A DNA stretch of 31,010 nucleotides, from the IMG/VR virus record IMGVR_UViG_3300042566_000650, positions 1 through 31,010 of that record, one strand, 5' to 3'. Source of the stretch: a virus. Within the stretch, counting starts at the first letter, position 1; each line of letters begins with the position of its first letter. The notes below the pieces were generated by a model. That model made no database searches and had not been told where the DNA came from. It saw nothing but the letters and a program-made list of their open reading frames with translations. The position numbers and the translations under genes are program-made. Shown piece by piece: positions 6,985-14,661 of this stretch.

Positions 6985-8439
6985 CTAATAGTCTAATTTT
7001 TCAATACTAAACGGATAAGAAGCTTCTTTGTAAAAAGCTTTTCTTTGGGTAAGGTGCCTTTTAGAAAACTTACAATCGCTAGTTATATCCCAGACGGCAA
7101 CATGATCTTTATCCTCTGCCATGCGCAGACCCCTGCCTATGCTTTGTATTACTCTTACAAACGACTTACCAGGTTCAAGCATAACAATGTTAAACAGTCT
7201 AGGTACATTAATACCCACGGCTGCAACACCGTATGTGCAAACCAATATTCGGCCCTCACTCGTTCTAATTTCATCATACTCTTCTTTCCTCTCTGTTAAT
7301 TTCATTTCTCCAGATACAAATACTGAGTTAGGTAACCTTTCTACTAACTCTTTACCTGCACTGATTCTGTCAACTAGCACTAATGTATTGCCGGTATCTT
7401 TGATTTTATCAATCAGTTTAGCAATAGTATCTAGTCTAAGTTGATCGGTGGTTAAAAATTTCAATTCACTTTGATAGTCTTTGTATTCTTTGCCGTCTTT
7501 TAGCTGAACAATGTTTACATGACACTGTGCAAGAACGCCTTGTTCTTGTAATTCACTGGCTGAAAGCTTACCAACAACCGGACCTAGTGACACTAACAAT
7601 GATAGTTTGTCAAAGTCAGCTTTTGGAATAGTACCAGTTAAGCCCCAACGAATTGGCACTCGTGATAGCACACCAGTAAGTAAGTCTTTTAAAACTTCTG
7701 CTTTTGCTTGGTGCACTTCGTCAACGATCACGCATACTACGCCTTCAATAAAATCGTTGATAGTAAAATCAGCGTCACCTGATTGTGTTGCTTTTAACAG
7801 ATTGTTCAATGATTGCCAAGTACAAATAGTATGAGTTTTGTTTAGTTCTTTTCTATCTCCAAAATAAACACCAACATCAAGACCTAAGTTAACATAGTCT
7901 TCTTCTGTTTGTACTACTAATGATTTGTTTGGAACGATAACGATTGATCTACCATATTGTTCTACTGACAAAGATAGTGCAGCCGTTACTAAAGTTTTAC
8001 CTGCGCCTGTTGCTGCTTCTTGCAATGATTGCGGATTAGCTAAAAAGGTATTTACAATCTCTACTTGATAATCTCTAAACATAATAGACTCACCTTCTTT
8101 AACATGACCTTTAGGCCAAGTTTTATTAGCAAAGGTATCTTCTTTTATTTGTTCAAATTGAAATGTAGTTTTGTAAGTGCGTAAGTCTTCTAGTTCAATA
8201 TCGTAATTAAAGTTATCAATGATAGGGATAATTTGATCTAGTAAATTAATATGAGTGGCGCCACCTAATGAAAAGTAGCTGATCTTACCATTCCATCTAC
8301 CCAGACGAACACTAGGCAAGTACCTAGCACCGGGTTTTTCCACTTCAAATTTTTTCATCAACGCTTTACGAGCATCAAGTTCTAATCCTTGAATTTTAAC
8401 ATTTACTTCATCGGTTATAATTATTTTAGCTGTTTTCAT
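6985..8439 (-). CDS. uvsW: UvsW-like superfamily 2 helicase
   Basis: A 484-residue helicase; T4 UvsW unwinds branched DNA and R-loops and switches replication from origin- to recombination-dependent mode. An N-terminal domain (1-110) precedes the motor. 'FRDYQVEIV' is the Q-motif region, 'ATGAGKT' (143-149) is Walker A, 'DEVH' (240-243) is Walker B, 'LTGT' (267-270) is motif III, and 'QSIGRGLRM' near 431 is motif VI. Length is close to T4 UvsW (503). It overlaps the upstream gene by four bases. All core motifs are intact, so it should be active. Confidence 0.92.
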   Translation of the reverse strand: MKTAKIIITDEVNVKIQGLELDARKALMKKFEVEKPGARYLPSVRLGRWNGKISYFSLGGATHINLLDQIIPIIDNFNYDIELEDLRTYKTTFQFEQIKEDTFANKTWPKGHVKEGESIMFRDYQVEIVNTFLANPQSLQEAATGAGKTLVTAALSLSVEQYGRSIVIVPNKSLVVQTEEDYVNLGLDVGVYFGDRKELNKTHTICTWQSLNNLLKATQSGDADFTINDFIEGVVCVIVDEVHQAKAEVLKDLLTGVLSRVPIRWGLTGTIPKADFDKLSLLVSLGPVVGKLSASELQEQGVLAQCHVNIVQLKDGKEYKDYQSELKFLTTDQLRLDTIAKLIDKIKDTGNTLVLVDRISAGKELVERLPNSVFVSGEMKLTERKEEYDEIRTSEGRILVCTYGVAAVGINVPRLFNIVMLEPGKSFVRVIQSIGRGLRMAEDKDHVAVWDITSDCKFSKRHLTQRKAFYKEASYPFSIEKLDY

Positions 8440-9455
8440 TTTACCTCAATTGGATTTGAATTCTTTATAAACACACATTTAGCAACAGCACCAGCTCCGC
8501 AGAATTTTCTACTTTCATCGCCGTGATATTGTAATAATACAGGTGTTTTGATAGTGCTGTCTACTGCAAAATCAGATTTAACGGGTATAACTTCAATATT
8601 GTTCTTTTCTAAGTTTTTAATTAAGGGCACGAACAGTTGTTTAGTTTTAAGAAAAGCGGTATGAACACCTTTACCTAATAATACTTGTTTAACATCTAGC
8701 TCTGTTAACCACGTTACTATTTCAGTTTCATCAATTTCTGTTTCAGTTACAAACTCACTAGCAAACTTTTTGATCTTGCTATCAATTAAATCTTTGTGAG
8801 TTTTTATACCCAACTTAGATAATTTAAAAAGAGTTTTGGGATCAGTGTTAAGTTCTATGTTGCTTATACGATTGCCTATTGGTTCGTTTACAGCAATGAT
8901 ATAGTAGTTATTATTTATGTTGACTAAAGTTGGTTCCCAGATTATATTGGGATCAGTTAAAGTGGACACTTCCGATAATATTCTTTTAATGTGATTACAA
9001 TAATAAACTTCTGGAAAGTATTTGGGAAGAATAGTATATGCAATTTTTAAAGCATAGGTACTCATAGAAGATATGTACGCTTTTTTAGTCTTATCCCAAT
9101 TAAACGTATTGTCTTTTATATCATCAAACCTTTTAATAAACTTGTTGTTCATTGGAACTCGGATAACAAGTTTGTCATTGAGCAATGATACTCTAGCCGC
9201 CGTATATTCTTTAGATGTTTCTATTACCTGCGCTTTCCATGGTAACTCTAGTAACTGATCTTTAGTAAGGTTAGTTTGTTTTAACTGAAGGAGATATTTT
9301 TCTACTAGTTTTGAGAATAGCTTATCCTGACCCGTAGTGATCGTGTTAGTATCTTTGATAATTATGGTTAGATTATTAAAGAATTTTCTATCACTATAAT
9401 GAAGTCTAATAGATTTGGATAGAAAGAAATAAAGTAAATGTTCTTTTGTCTGCAT
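8436..9455 (-). CDS. Conserved phage protein beside uvsW, unknown function
   Basis: A 339-residue basic protein coupled to uvsW by an ATGA overlap. No catalytic motif is recognised. Residues about 100-145 ('VIRVPMNNKFIKRF', 'NTFNWDKTKKAYISS', 'TYALKIAYTI') resemble the small domain that precedes the motor in some SNF2-type helicases, with its 'W-D-x-x-x-K-x-W/Y' turn. That raises the possibility of a DNA-binding accessory of UvsW, but this is inference from a short pattern. The C-terminal third has a helix-turn-rich part and a final 'LLQYHGDESRKFCGAG' segment. I recall uvsW-linked proteins of this size in marine T4-like phages. Confidence 0.65.
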   Translation of the reverse strand: MQTKEHLLYFFLSKSIRLHYSDRKFFNNLTIIIKDTNTITTGQDKLFSKLVEKYLLQLKQTNLTKDQLLELPWKAQVIETSKEYTAARVSLLNDKLVIRVPMNNKFIKRFDDIKDNTFNWDKTKKAYISSMSTYALKIAYTILPKYFPEVYYCNHIKRILSEVSTLTDPNIIWEPTLVNINNNYYIIAVNEPIGNRISNIELNTDPKTLFKLSKLGIKTHKDLIDSKIKKFASEFVTETEIDETEIVTWLTELDVKQVLLGKGVHTAFLKTKQLFVPLIKNLEKNNIEVIPVKSDFAVDSTIKTPVLLQYHGDESRKFCGAGAVAKCVFIKNSNPIEVK

Positions 9456-9463
9456 AGTAGTAT

Positions 9464-9492
9464 ATATTACTATAGAGTCAAAATAGAGTCAA
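9464..9492 (-). promoter_or_regulatory. Possible sigma-70 promoter upstream of the uvsW operon
   Basis: Leftward: TTGACT (9487-9492), 17 bp, TAATAT (9464-9469), with the ATG at 9455. A second copy of GAGTCAAA (9475-9482) would pair instead with TACTAT overlapping the start codon. Either arrangement leaves almost no leader, so this is weaker than the other promoters. Confidence 0.4.
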
Positions 9493-9502
9493 ACTTAAAG
9501 GC

Positions 9503-9525
9503 AAAAAAAGGGACATCAATGTCCC
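9503..9525 (-). terminator. Rho-independent terminator
   Basis: Reading leftward, a stem GGGACAT/ATGTCCC (9510-9525) is followed by seven T residues (complement of 9503-9509). It ends the transcript of the AAA+ ATPase and the 76-residue gene before the uvsW operon. A second small hairpin, ACACCA-tca-TGGTGT (9535-9549), lies directly before it. Confidence 0.85.
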
Positions 9526-9557
9526 TAAAACAAAACACCATCATGGTGTCGGAAAAC

Positions 9558-9788
9558 TTAAATATCAAAATATTTTTTGACAAGATTTTTTATCTCTACA
9601 AAATCAGTAACACCGTTATCAATTGCATTTCTTGTTACCAATAAGGTTCTGTTGATTAGCTGTTTGGTTAACACTTCAACAAAAGGATCAGGTATATACA
9701 TCTTGTTTATTTCTTCGTTGTCTTCAGGAAACAGATCAAATACTTCAGTAATCGCTTGTCTAAAAATATCTCGTGTTTTATCGTTCAT
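9558..9788 (-). CDS. Small acidic phage protein, unknown function
   Basis: A 76-residue protein, 'MNDKTRDIFRQAITEVFDLFPED...', probably all-helical, without cysteines, signal or membrane segment. GGGAG lies seven bases before the ATG. It follows the AAA+ ATPase gene by 16 bases and precedes a strong terminator, so it is the last gene of that transcript. Its function is not recognised. The clean Shine-Dalgarno and position support a real gene. Confidence 0.7.
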   Translation of the reverse strand: MNDKTRDIFRQAITEVFDLFPEDNEEINKMYIPDPFVEVLTKQLINRTLLVTRNAIDNGVTDFVEIKNLVKKYFDI

Positions 9789-9804
9789 GATATTACTCCC
9801 TTAC

Positions 9805-10830
9805 TTAACCACGCTTTACACAAGTTGCTTCAGCCAGCATTTTCCAGTTCTTTGACACTTTAACAAGATCAGCAATCTTTACAGCCATACGCAGTGAAAT
9901 TTCACGCAGATTAGTCAGATTGGTTTCCATGAAGTCTAAGATTTCAGTAGACTGAGCATCATTAAAACCATAATCCTCAAACAAACCGTTGTTGGTGTCA
10001 CGGTGAACTTGACGCACACGCAACATTTTGTCACGCTCGGTGTCAATAGTCAGATCCAAGTAATGTGCTCGTGATTGCAGCGCATCAATGTGTGCCTTGA
10101 CAGTAGAACGCTTGTTGTTGTTAGCAACATCAACGTTAGTGATAAAAATGATTGAACCGTGAAAGTCAAACGAGTTAGGTACACCTTCGTCTCTGAGCAA
10201 ACGTGAATCTTTGTTCCAAGAAATTCTACGCTTCTTGCCTGAATCCAAAGCACCTTTCAATACGTTTAACGCATCAGGGTCTGACCAAACATCACAATCG
10301 TCAAACACTAGTACATTGCGTGGGTCAGAAAACTTGTACAGTGTAGCAAACAAACCTATACCAGAGATCGCACCTTTGACAATTTCAAAACGTGGATTAC
10401 GTTGAGCAATTTTGTCAAACAAGCTTGCTTTTTCCATTTCTTGAATAACAGTGTGTGACTTGCCTACACCGGGAGGACCAGTTACGATCAAAGCACGAAT
10501 GTCACCTGCGATACACGCTTTTGTCATTTCATCCATAATTTGAAAGCGGGTGCTAATACGATTCATTGCTTCTTCGTCTGTTTCTTGCGGGAGGGATACT
10601 TGCGATTCAACTACTGCTTCAGTCATGGGTTCACCTGTTAGGTATTCAATAGAACTGATATTATCTACTTTGATCTTGATGTTGTCAATATCAATAGGGA
10701 AGTGACCTTCGTTCTTTACAGTAACGTAGCCGCCTTTAACACCTACTTGATAGCCCCGTACCAACTTGAAAGTAGTGTTGATAATGGGAGCATTACGATA
10801 AGTACCGCGCTTGATTCTGATTACTGACAT
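9805..10830 (-). CDS. AAA+ ATPase of unknown role
   Basis: A 341-residue protein with an N-terminal beta-rich extension (1-90) and one AAA+ core. Walker A is 'GPPGVGKS' (118-125) and Walker B is 'VLVFDDCD' (173-180). A sensor-1-like Asn lies in 'SIIFITNVD'; an Arg-rich segment (SRAHYLDLTID) and helical C-terminal lid follow. It differs from the T4 clamp loader gp44 in order and in lacking the SRC-type motif, so I do not call it gp44. Similar single ATPases occur in T4-like phages. It has its own early promoter 37 bases upstream and a following small gene. It may remodel DNA or host protein complexes early in infection; the substrate is unknown. Confidence 0.8.
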   Translation of the reverse strand: MSVIRIKRGTYRNAPIINTTFKLVRGYQVGVKGGYVTVKNEGHFPIDIDNIKIKVDNISSIEYLTGEPMTEAVVESQVSLPQETDEEAMNRISTRFQIMDEMTKACIAGDIRALIVTGPPGVGKSHTVIQEMEKASLFDKIAQRNPRFEIVKGAISGIGLFATLYKFSDPRNVLVFDDCDVWSDPDALNVLKGALDSGKKRRISWNKDSRLLRDEGVPNSFDFHGSIIFITNVDVANNNKRSTVKAHIDALQSRAHYLDLTIDTERDKMLRVRQVHRDTNNGLFEDYGFNDAQSTEILDFMETNLTNLREISLRMAVKIADLVKVSKNWKMLAEATCVKRG

Positions 10831-10866
10831 AGTATTTTCTCTCTTGTTTGTTTACTGTATGATGTT

Positions 10867-10894
10867 ATTATAGCAGATTTGGGTAAGAAGTCAA
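10867..10894 (-). promoter_or_regulatory. Early sigma-70 promoter of the AAA+ ATPase gene
   Basis: TTGACT (10889-10894), 16 bp, TATAAT (10867-10872) with TGC before the -10. The core between the boxes is the same as in the promoter at 20869. Confidence 0.88.
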
Positions 10895-10908
10895 GCCTTA
10901 TTTGAAAT

Positions 10909-11055
10909 TTATTCTGTTGCAGGTACGATCAACTCAACACGGCGAACTCGGCGGTCGCGACTAATGCGGTTGAAGAAACCCTTAGCAGCAATATATGTGT
11001 CAAAAGACTTGCTCAGGCTATCATAGTTGTAGTATTTGTAGGTTACAGTATACAT
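10909..11055 (-). CDS. Small basic protein (48 residues)
   Basis: A short open frame from ATG 11055 to TAA 10909. It begins 'MYTVTYKYYNYDSLSKSF' and continues 'RISRDRRVRRVELIV', so it is strongly basic in its second half. A purine-rich GCGAGAAAG precedes the ATG. The gene lies exactly between an early promoter (11089) and the -35 of the next one, the one-promoter-one-gene pattern of its neighbours. Nucleic-acid binding is suggested by charge only; no family is recognised. Confidence 0.6.
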   Translation of the reverse strand: MYTVTYKYYNYDSLSKSFDTYIAAKGFFNRISRDRRVRRVELIVPATE

Positions 11056-11088
11056 TATACTTTCTCGCTCTTTGTTGACTATAGAACT

Positions 11089-11116
11089 ATTATAGCAGAA
11101 ATGGGTAAGAAGTCAA
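11089..11116 (-). promoter_or_regulatory. Early sigma-70 promoter of the 48-residue gene
   Basis: TTGACT (11111-11116), 16 bp, TATAAT (11089-11094) with TGC before the -10. The stop of the preceding gene lies eight bases upstream of the -35. Confidence 0.88.
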
Positions 11117-11123
11117 GCCTTTT

Positions 11124-11381
11124 TTAACTAAATTCGTAAATTTTAACAGAAGGATCCAGCTTAACTAGCTCTTTAGCAGCAGCAGTCAATGCACGATACC
11201 GGGCTTGAACCTGACTACGGGGCAGTTCACCGTCACAGGTAAGATTCTCAGGGCTAAGATCGGAATCAATCATACTGGCTACACGTTGTCTACCTTTAGC
11301 AGTTTTAATCTCAAATTGCTCACCGTTGAAAATCGCGTTCCACTGATTCTTTTGATTGATAAGTGCTTGAAGTGCTGACAT
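11124..11381 (-). CDS. Small early phage protein, unknown function
   Basis: An 85-residue protein from ATG 11381, chosen because AGGAG lies six bases upstream; a GTG at 11402 would extend it by seven residues into the ribosome binding site. It begins 'MSALQALINQKNQWNAIFNGEQFE' and contains 'VQARYRALTAAAKELVKLD', a likely amphipathic helix. No known domain. It is a single-gene transcription unit between two early promoters. Confidence 0.7.
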   Translation of the reverse strand: MSALQALINQKNQWNAIFNGEQFEIKTAKGRQRVASMIDSDLSPENLTCDGELPRSQVQARYRALTAAAKELVKLDPSVKIYEFS

Positions 11382-11413
11382 TTTGTGCTCCTGTTTATTC
11401 ACTGTATAATACT

Positions 11414-11441
11414 ATTATAGCAGGTTTTACCCGAAAGTCAA
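11414..11441 (-). promoter_or_regulatory. Early sigma-70 promoter
   Basis: TTGACT (11436-11441), 16 bp, TATAAT (11414-11419), with TGC before the -10. The spacer has diverged (CGGGT in place of ACCCA), but the boxes are intact. Confidence 0.85.
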
Positions 11442-11470
11442 GCCTTTGGCTAAAAATAAATCTCTTTAGA

Positions 11471-11483
11471 AATCAATAACTTA
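11471..11483 (-). repeat. Dispersed TAAGTTATTGATT element carrying a stop codon
   Basis: The minus strand reads TAAGTTATTGATT, and its first three bases are the stop codon of the gene at 11481. Related copies lie at 13630-13802, 17830, 20926, 22556-22595 and 23433. It is followed by AT-rich sequence (ATTTATTTTT) and then the next promoter, so it may be a worn terminator arm. Confidence 0.6.
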
Positions 11484-11708
11484 GCTTCCAACTGAAGTAA
11501 AATCCAATTCTTTGTTGGTTTTTATGTCGGTTAAACTGATTATTGTATAGTTGGTACGAGTACTGTTACTTACTGCCCAAGCCCAAGCTTTAGCATCGTT
11601 ATAAGTCATAAAACCCATACGATCTGTATGGGTTATGCCTTCAAGTGTACCTGAAGTAAACTTGCGTACAATCTCAACTTGAACAGGGTAGTTTTCGTAT
11701 ATATTCAT
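11481..11708 (-). CDS. Small early phage protein, unknown function
   Basis: A 75-residue protein beginning 'MNIYENYPVQVEIVRKF' with 'MTYNDAKAWAWAVSNSTR' in the middle and 'TIISLTDIKTNKELDF' near the end; this looks like a small alpha/beta fold. Its stop lies inside a TAAGTTATTGATT element. A weaker early promoter is upstream. No known family. Confidence 0.65.
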   Translation of the reverse strand: MNIYENYPVQVEIVRKFTSGTLEGITHTDRMGFMTYNDAKAWAWAVSNSTRTNYTIISLTDIKTNKELDFTSVGS

Positions 11709-11716
11709 ATTATATT

Positions 11717-11744
11717 AGTGTATCAGAATTAGAAAGAATGTCAA
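11717..11744 (-). promoter_or_regulatory. Weaker early promoter
   Basis: TTGACA (11739-11744) is consensus, but after 16 bp the -10 is only TACACT (11717-11722). Its -35 half lies in one arm of an inverted repeat (11740-11772). Confidence 0.5.
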
Positions 11745-11772
11745 GCCTTCTATCAAAAATAAAAGGCTTGAC
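11740..11772. repeat. 10-bp inverted repeat around a promoter -35
   Basis: GTCAAGCCTT (11740-11749) and its exact complement AAGGCTTGAC (11763-11772) flank 13 AT-rich bases. The repeat follows the stop of the gene at 11784, so it could act as a terminator hairpin. It also carries a -35-like TTGACC facing right and the true -35 facing left. Confidence 0.65.
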
Positions 11773-11783
11773 CTATCAGTTAC

Positions 11784-12257
11784 TTACACCGATTCTAGGT
11801 ACTTATTTTGATCAGAACAAATGTCAATGATACTAAACATAGGTTTAGACGTAAAGGGTCCGTAGGGCATGTGCTCTTTTTTCACGCGATATACGGGAAG
11901 ACCGAATTTTCTGATTCTATTCTCGAACCAATTCTGTAGATCGTTATACGTCTGACCGCTGTTAGGATCTATCCACTCCCATACCCATTGGTCAAGTTTG
12001 ATACTAACATGCGCTTGTAGCAATCTACGAGACTCTTCTAAATCTGTTACTACATCTGTGGGCCCATAGTACAGATCATTAAATTGTTGAGCACATCCAG
12101 TATGACCTATATAAGCTTTGATTCGTTTCTCTTCATGGGTTGTTCTACCCCAACCGTCGGTGTGAACAAATATATCTGATCCGACAGTTAGCGGTATTTT
12201 ATGACCTGTTTTTATGAGATAAAGACCGGTCGTAGAATCATCCTTTAGTGCAATCAT
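11784..12257 (-). CDS. Phage protein of unknown function
   Basis: A 157-residue protein overlapping the ParB-like gene by four bases (ATGA), so the two are co-translated. It begins 'MIALKDDSTTGLYLIKTG' and has 'FVHTDGWGRTTHEEKRIKAYIGHTG' near residue 30-55, Trp-rich 'LDQWVWEWIDPNSG' near 108-120 and a Cys-containing end. No signal peptide or membrane helix. I recognise no family; the Trp/Gly/His pattern could be a small beta-barrel domain. Confidence 0.7.
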   Translation of the reverse strand: MIALKDDSTTGLYLIKTGHKIPLTVGSDIFVHTDGWGRTTHEEKRIKAYIGHTGCAQQFNDLYYGPTDVVTDLEESRRLLQAHVSIKLDQWVWEWIDPNSGQTYNDLQNWFENRIRKFGLPVYRVKKEHMPYGPFTSKPMFSIIDICSDQNKYLESV

Positions 12258-13531
12258 TTTACAAACCTCTCAGTAACACAAGTGTCTAAAAAGTCGTAAA
12301 TATCAGTTTGAGAAAATATACCAGTGTCTGCGATTTCCAATACACGATGACTTCCACCGTTTCTGACATAAGCTCTGCACACGACACCGGAAGCAGCATT
12401 GAACGGGGCAGTGGGCACATCAACCAGCGCACCGTGCTTGTGTTTATAATGCTCTTCCCATGCTCTTTTAGTTTGGGTAGCCAAGTTATTTTGCGTATAA
12501 AACCCTTTACGTAATGTACCCATGATCTCATCCATAAAACTACGGAAGTTTTTATCGTTTCGGGTTTTGTAAATCTTTGTTTCAATAAACTCTTTGTAGA
12601 AGCTTTCAAAGAAACCGAATTCGGAGTTATGAAGTGGTTCTCCCGGGTAATACAAATCATGTTCAGCCGTGATATGATCTAGTACCTTACTAGACCTGGA
12701 AACTACTGCTTGAATGTGTGTAATAGAGCCAGCTAATCCACTATTATCTTTATCTTCTTTCTTGATAAGTGTGCAGTTGTTTTTCTCAATACTTTCTACT
12801 TTAACATGATTTTCCCATGCGTCTGCATCATCTTCTTTGGTTTTACCATCAATACGAATTTTATACACATCATTACGTATCATAGTATATTCGTCAACGT
12901 TTCTTCTACCTTTTCCGTTAACGAATGTGAAAAGATCACGCGCAAAGCTACGATCAGAAGTTTCTACATACCACACAGGAACCATAAACTCTTTGTTACC
13001 AGTAATGTCTGACCATATCTTAGCAACAAAAAGAATCATTTGAGCAGTAGTATTATGTTGACCATCACATGCATGGTACCTTTCTACTCCCGGATCTTTT
13101 ACTGCAAAAACCGGACTGATTCGCCATGGATGAAAGTTTTCCAAGATTTCAAACAAGTGATTTATAATGATATCCCGCTGAATATCTAAGTCAATCACAA
13201 TTTTACTGATAGGTACTAGTTTGAAGTCAGGACGATCAGACATTTTCAATTTACCTTCAAACTTCTTTTTAATTCTGCGAATAAGAGAATCGAACCTAGG
13301 ATCCTTTTCTATTTCTTTCACCCGATCTGCAAAAGATATTTCATTGTGTGAACCAACAGACCGTTTCATTTCATTTTCAGGATAAAGAATATCAGGATCC
13401 TTAGGTTGGTGATTCCATTTAAACTTATAAGGGTCTACCTTTGCTTGTTTTGCTACTTTCTTAGCGAGAACCCGCTCTTGGTTACGGGTGATGTTGTTAG
13501 AATCTTTTTCAAGCATTTTGTTAGCTTTCAT
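12254..13531 (-). CDS. ParB/Srx-like protein with DGQHNT motif
   Basis: A 425-residue protein. A very basic N-terminus (1-40) is followed by a domain with the ParB/sulfiredoxin signature: 'LVPISKIVIDLDIQRD' (105-120) and then 'HACDGQHNTTAQMI' (153-166), matching the DGQHR/ExGxRR phosphate-binding motif of this superfamily. Members bind or hydrolyse NTP and act as DNA-binding, nuclease or protein-modifying factors. 'SFARDLFTFVNGKGRRNV' lies further on. AAGGA precedes the ATG. It heads a two-gene unit with its own promoter. Function in the phage is not known; genome partition is unlikely without a ParA partner, which is absent here. Confidence 0.7.
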   Translation of the reverse strand: MKANKMLEKDSNNITRNQERVLAKKVAKQAKVDPYKFKWNHQPKDPDILYPENEMKRSVGSHNEISFADRVKEIEKDPRFDSLIRRIKKKFEGKLKMSDRPDFKLVPISKIVIDLDIQRDIIINHLFEILENFHPWRISPVFAVKDPGVERYHACDGQHNTTAQMILFVAKIWSDITGNKEFMVPVWYVETSDRSFARDLFTFVNGKGRRNVDEYTMIRNDVYKIRIDGKTKEDDADAWENHVKVESIEKNNCTLIKKEDKDNSGLAGSITHIQAVVSRSSKVLDHITAEHDLYYPGEPLHNSEFGFFESFYKEFIETKIYKTRNDKNFRSFMDEIMGTLRKGFYTQNNLATQTKRAWEEHYKHKHGALVDVPTAPFNAASGVVCRAYVRNGGSHRVLEIADTGIFSQTDIYDFLDTCVTERFVK

Positions 13532-13566
13532 GACATTCCTTATTGAAGTAAAGTTATAGTTTCTAT

Positions 13567-13595
13567 ATAGTATTAGATAAATTGAGTATTGTCAA
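13567..13595 (-). promoter_or_regulatory. Early promoter of the ParB-like operon
   Basis: TTGACA (13590-13595), 17 bp, TACTAT (13567-13572). It is less similar to the family core than most but has the same AAGCTTGAC upstream edge. Confidence 0.65.
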
Positions 13596-13629
13596 GCTTT
13601 TTTAAAAATATTTTATAAAACCACTGAGC

Positions 13630-13677
13630 TAAGTTACTGATTTACAAACATAATTTTAACAAAGAATCAATAACTTA
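13630..13677. repeat. Inverted repeat built from TAAGTTATTGATT elements
   Basis: TAAGTTACTGATT (13630-13642) and AATCAATAACTTA (13665-13677) form a 13-bp stem with one mismatch and a 22-base AT-rich loop. It lies in the 286-base gene-free stretch 13532-13817. That stretch otherwise holds the promoter at 13567, about 65 bases (13680-13743) in which I see nothing coding, and the terminator at 13734-13812. Confidence 0.65.
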
Positions 13678-13733
13678 CGTTACCTGCGTGAAATCTTAAC
13701 CAGAGATCATAGTCAACATGCTCAAGCAATAAC

Positions 13734-13812
13734 AGCCAAAAAGAAACCCCATTGAAATCAACAACTTACTAAAAACATCTGATTCTGTAAGTTGCTGATT
13801 TCTTTGGGGTTT
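13734..13812 (-). terminator. Long-stem terminator of the rII operon
   Basis: Reading leftward: AAACCCC, then GAAATCAGCAACTTAC (13787-13802), a 17-base loop, GTAAGTTGTTGATTTC (13754-13769), then GGGGTTT (13744-13750), then CTTTTT. The two paired blocks make a stem of about 23 bp with one mismatch and a short internal loop, 6 bases after the rIIB stop. The inner arms belong to the dispersed TAAGTTATTGATT family. Confidence 0.85.
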
Positions 13813-13817
13813 GTTAA

Positions 13818-14660
13818 TTACTCAGTAGTAGCTAGAGCCTGTGCTTTACGCTGATTCAACACTTCCTGAATCAAGCGGGCTACTTCTACTCGCTCGGCAT
13901 CAGTCAGTACACTTGCTTCACGTACAGCAGCTTCCTGAACCGACTTAGCAAAAGCTTCGTCAGCCTTGTCCTTGTCAATCTCGTCCACTACTTCGTAACA
14001 ACATGCACGACCTTTTGAATCGTTGTAGTCGTTAGGAATTGACACAACATCACGGGGGTTGATCTTAACGATCACGATACGCGCACCACCAAAGTGGTTC
14101 AAGTAATCGCGTGAGCAAAAGTGCAAGCCAGTAGAACAAGTTTGGTTCTGATCGTCATCCACTCGGTTGCGTTCCATTTCTACTACCTGACCCACTGAGT
14201 TATTCATTTTGCCAGTGTGACAGTCAGTATAGTCCTGACGAATTTTCTTGTAAGCCAAGAATGAGCCGTCGGGAGTAATCGGCAAACTGTTCTTTTCCAA
14301 GAAGCCATAAAGTTCAGTCACAGCCCGCTTGCTAGGGTTCTGCATCAAGTTCTCCATGAACGCTACCATGGGCTTGACATCAAAACCGTCTTGCAGCATA
14401 CGGATCATGCGAGTAGCTAATGAGTTATGGAACTCTTCGCCTTTCCAGTACATAGTATCACCTTGAACAGCAATGTTGCCATTACCGTATTCCAAGATTA
14501 CCTGTTTGGGATCAATAATGCTGTCTACAGTTTCCCAATCGTTTGCTTTGATAGCATCAACCACACGCTGATACATGGGGTGCGCCCTGCTTACCACGTG
14601 CGGCTTAGAGCCAATTACTACTGTTACTTGCGACCCTTGTACGATATAGGGGTATGCCAT
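13818..14660 (-). CDS. rIIB: rIIB-like protein
   Basis: A 280-residue protein (T4 RIIB is 312). ATG 14660 is chosen because AGGTG lies seven bases before it, inside the end of rIIA; a GTG at 14669 is the alternative. Family-like segments are 'ANDWETVDSIIDPKQ' (about 37-51), 'PDGSFLAYKKIRQDY' (about 131-145), 'CSTGLHFCSRDYLNHFGG' (about 177-194) and 'VVSIPNDYNDSKGRACCYEVV'. In T4, rIIA and rIIB act together at the inner membrane, affect lysis inhibition and are needed to escape exclusion by the lambda Rex system; the mechanism is unresolved. One base separates it from the rIIA stop. A strong terminator follows. A helical Ala/Glu-rich tail ends the protein. Confidence 0.85.
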   Translation of the reverse strand: MAYPYIVQGSQVTVVIGSKPHVVSRAHPMYQRVVDAIKANDWETVDSIIDPKQVILEYGNGNIAVQGDTMYWKGEEFHNSLATRMIRMLQDGFDVKPMVAFMENLMQNPSKRAVTELYGFLEKNSLPITPDGSFLAYKKIRQDYTDCHTGKMNNSVGQVVEMERNRVDDDQNQTCSTGLHFCSRDYLNHFGGARIVIVKINPRDVVSIPNDYNDSKGRACCYEVVDEIDKDKADEAFAKSVQEAAVREASVLTDAERVEVARLIQEVLNQRKAQALATTE

Positions 14661-14661
14661 T

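Noticed and set aside
9805-10830. Clamp-loader ATPase gp44
   Set aside because: Walker motifs fit any AAA+ protein. The long N-terminal extension and the absence of an SRC-type motif do not fit gp44.
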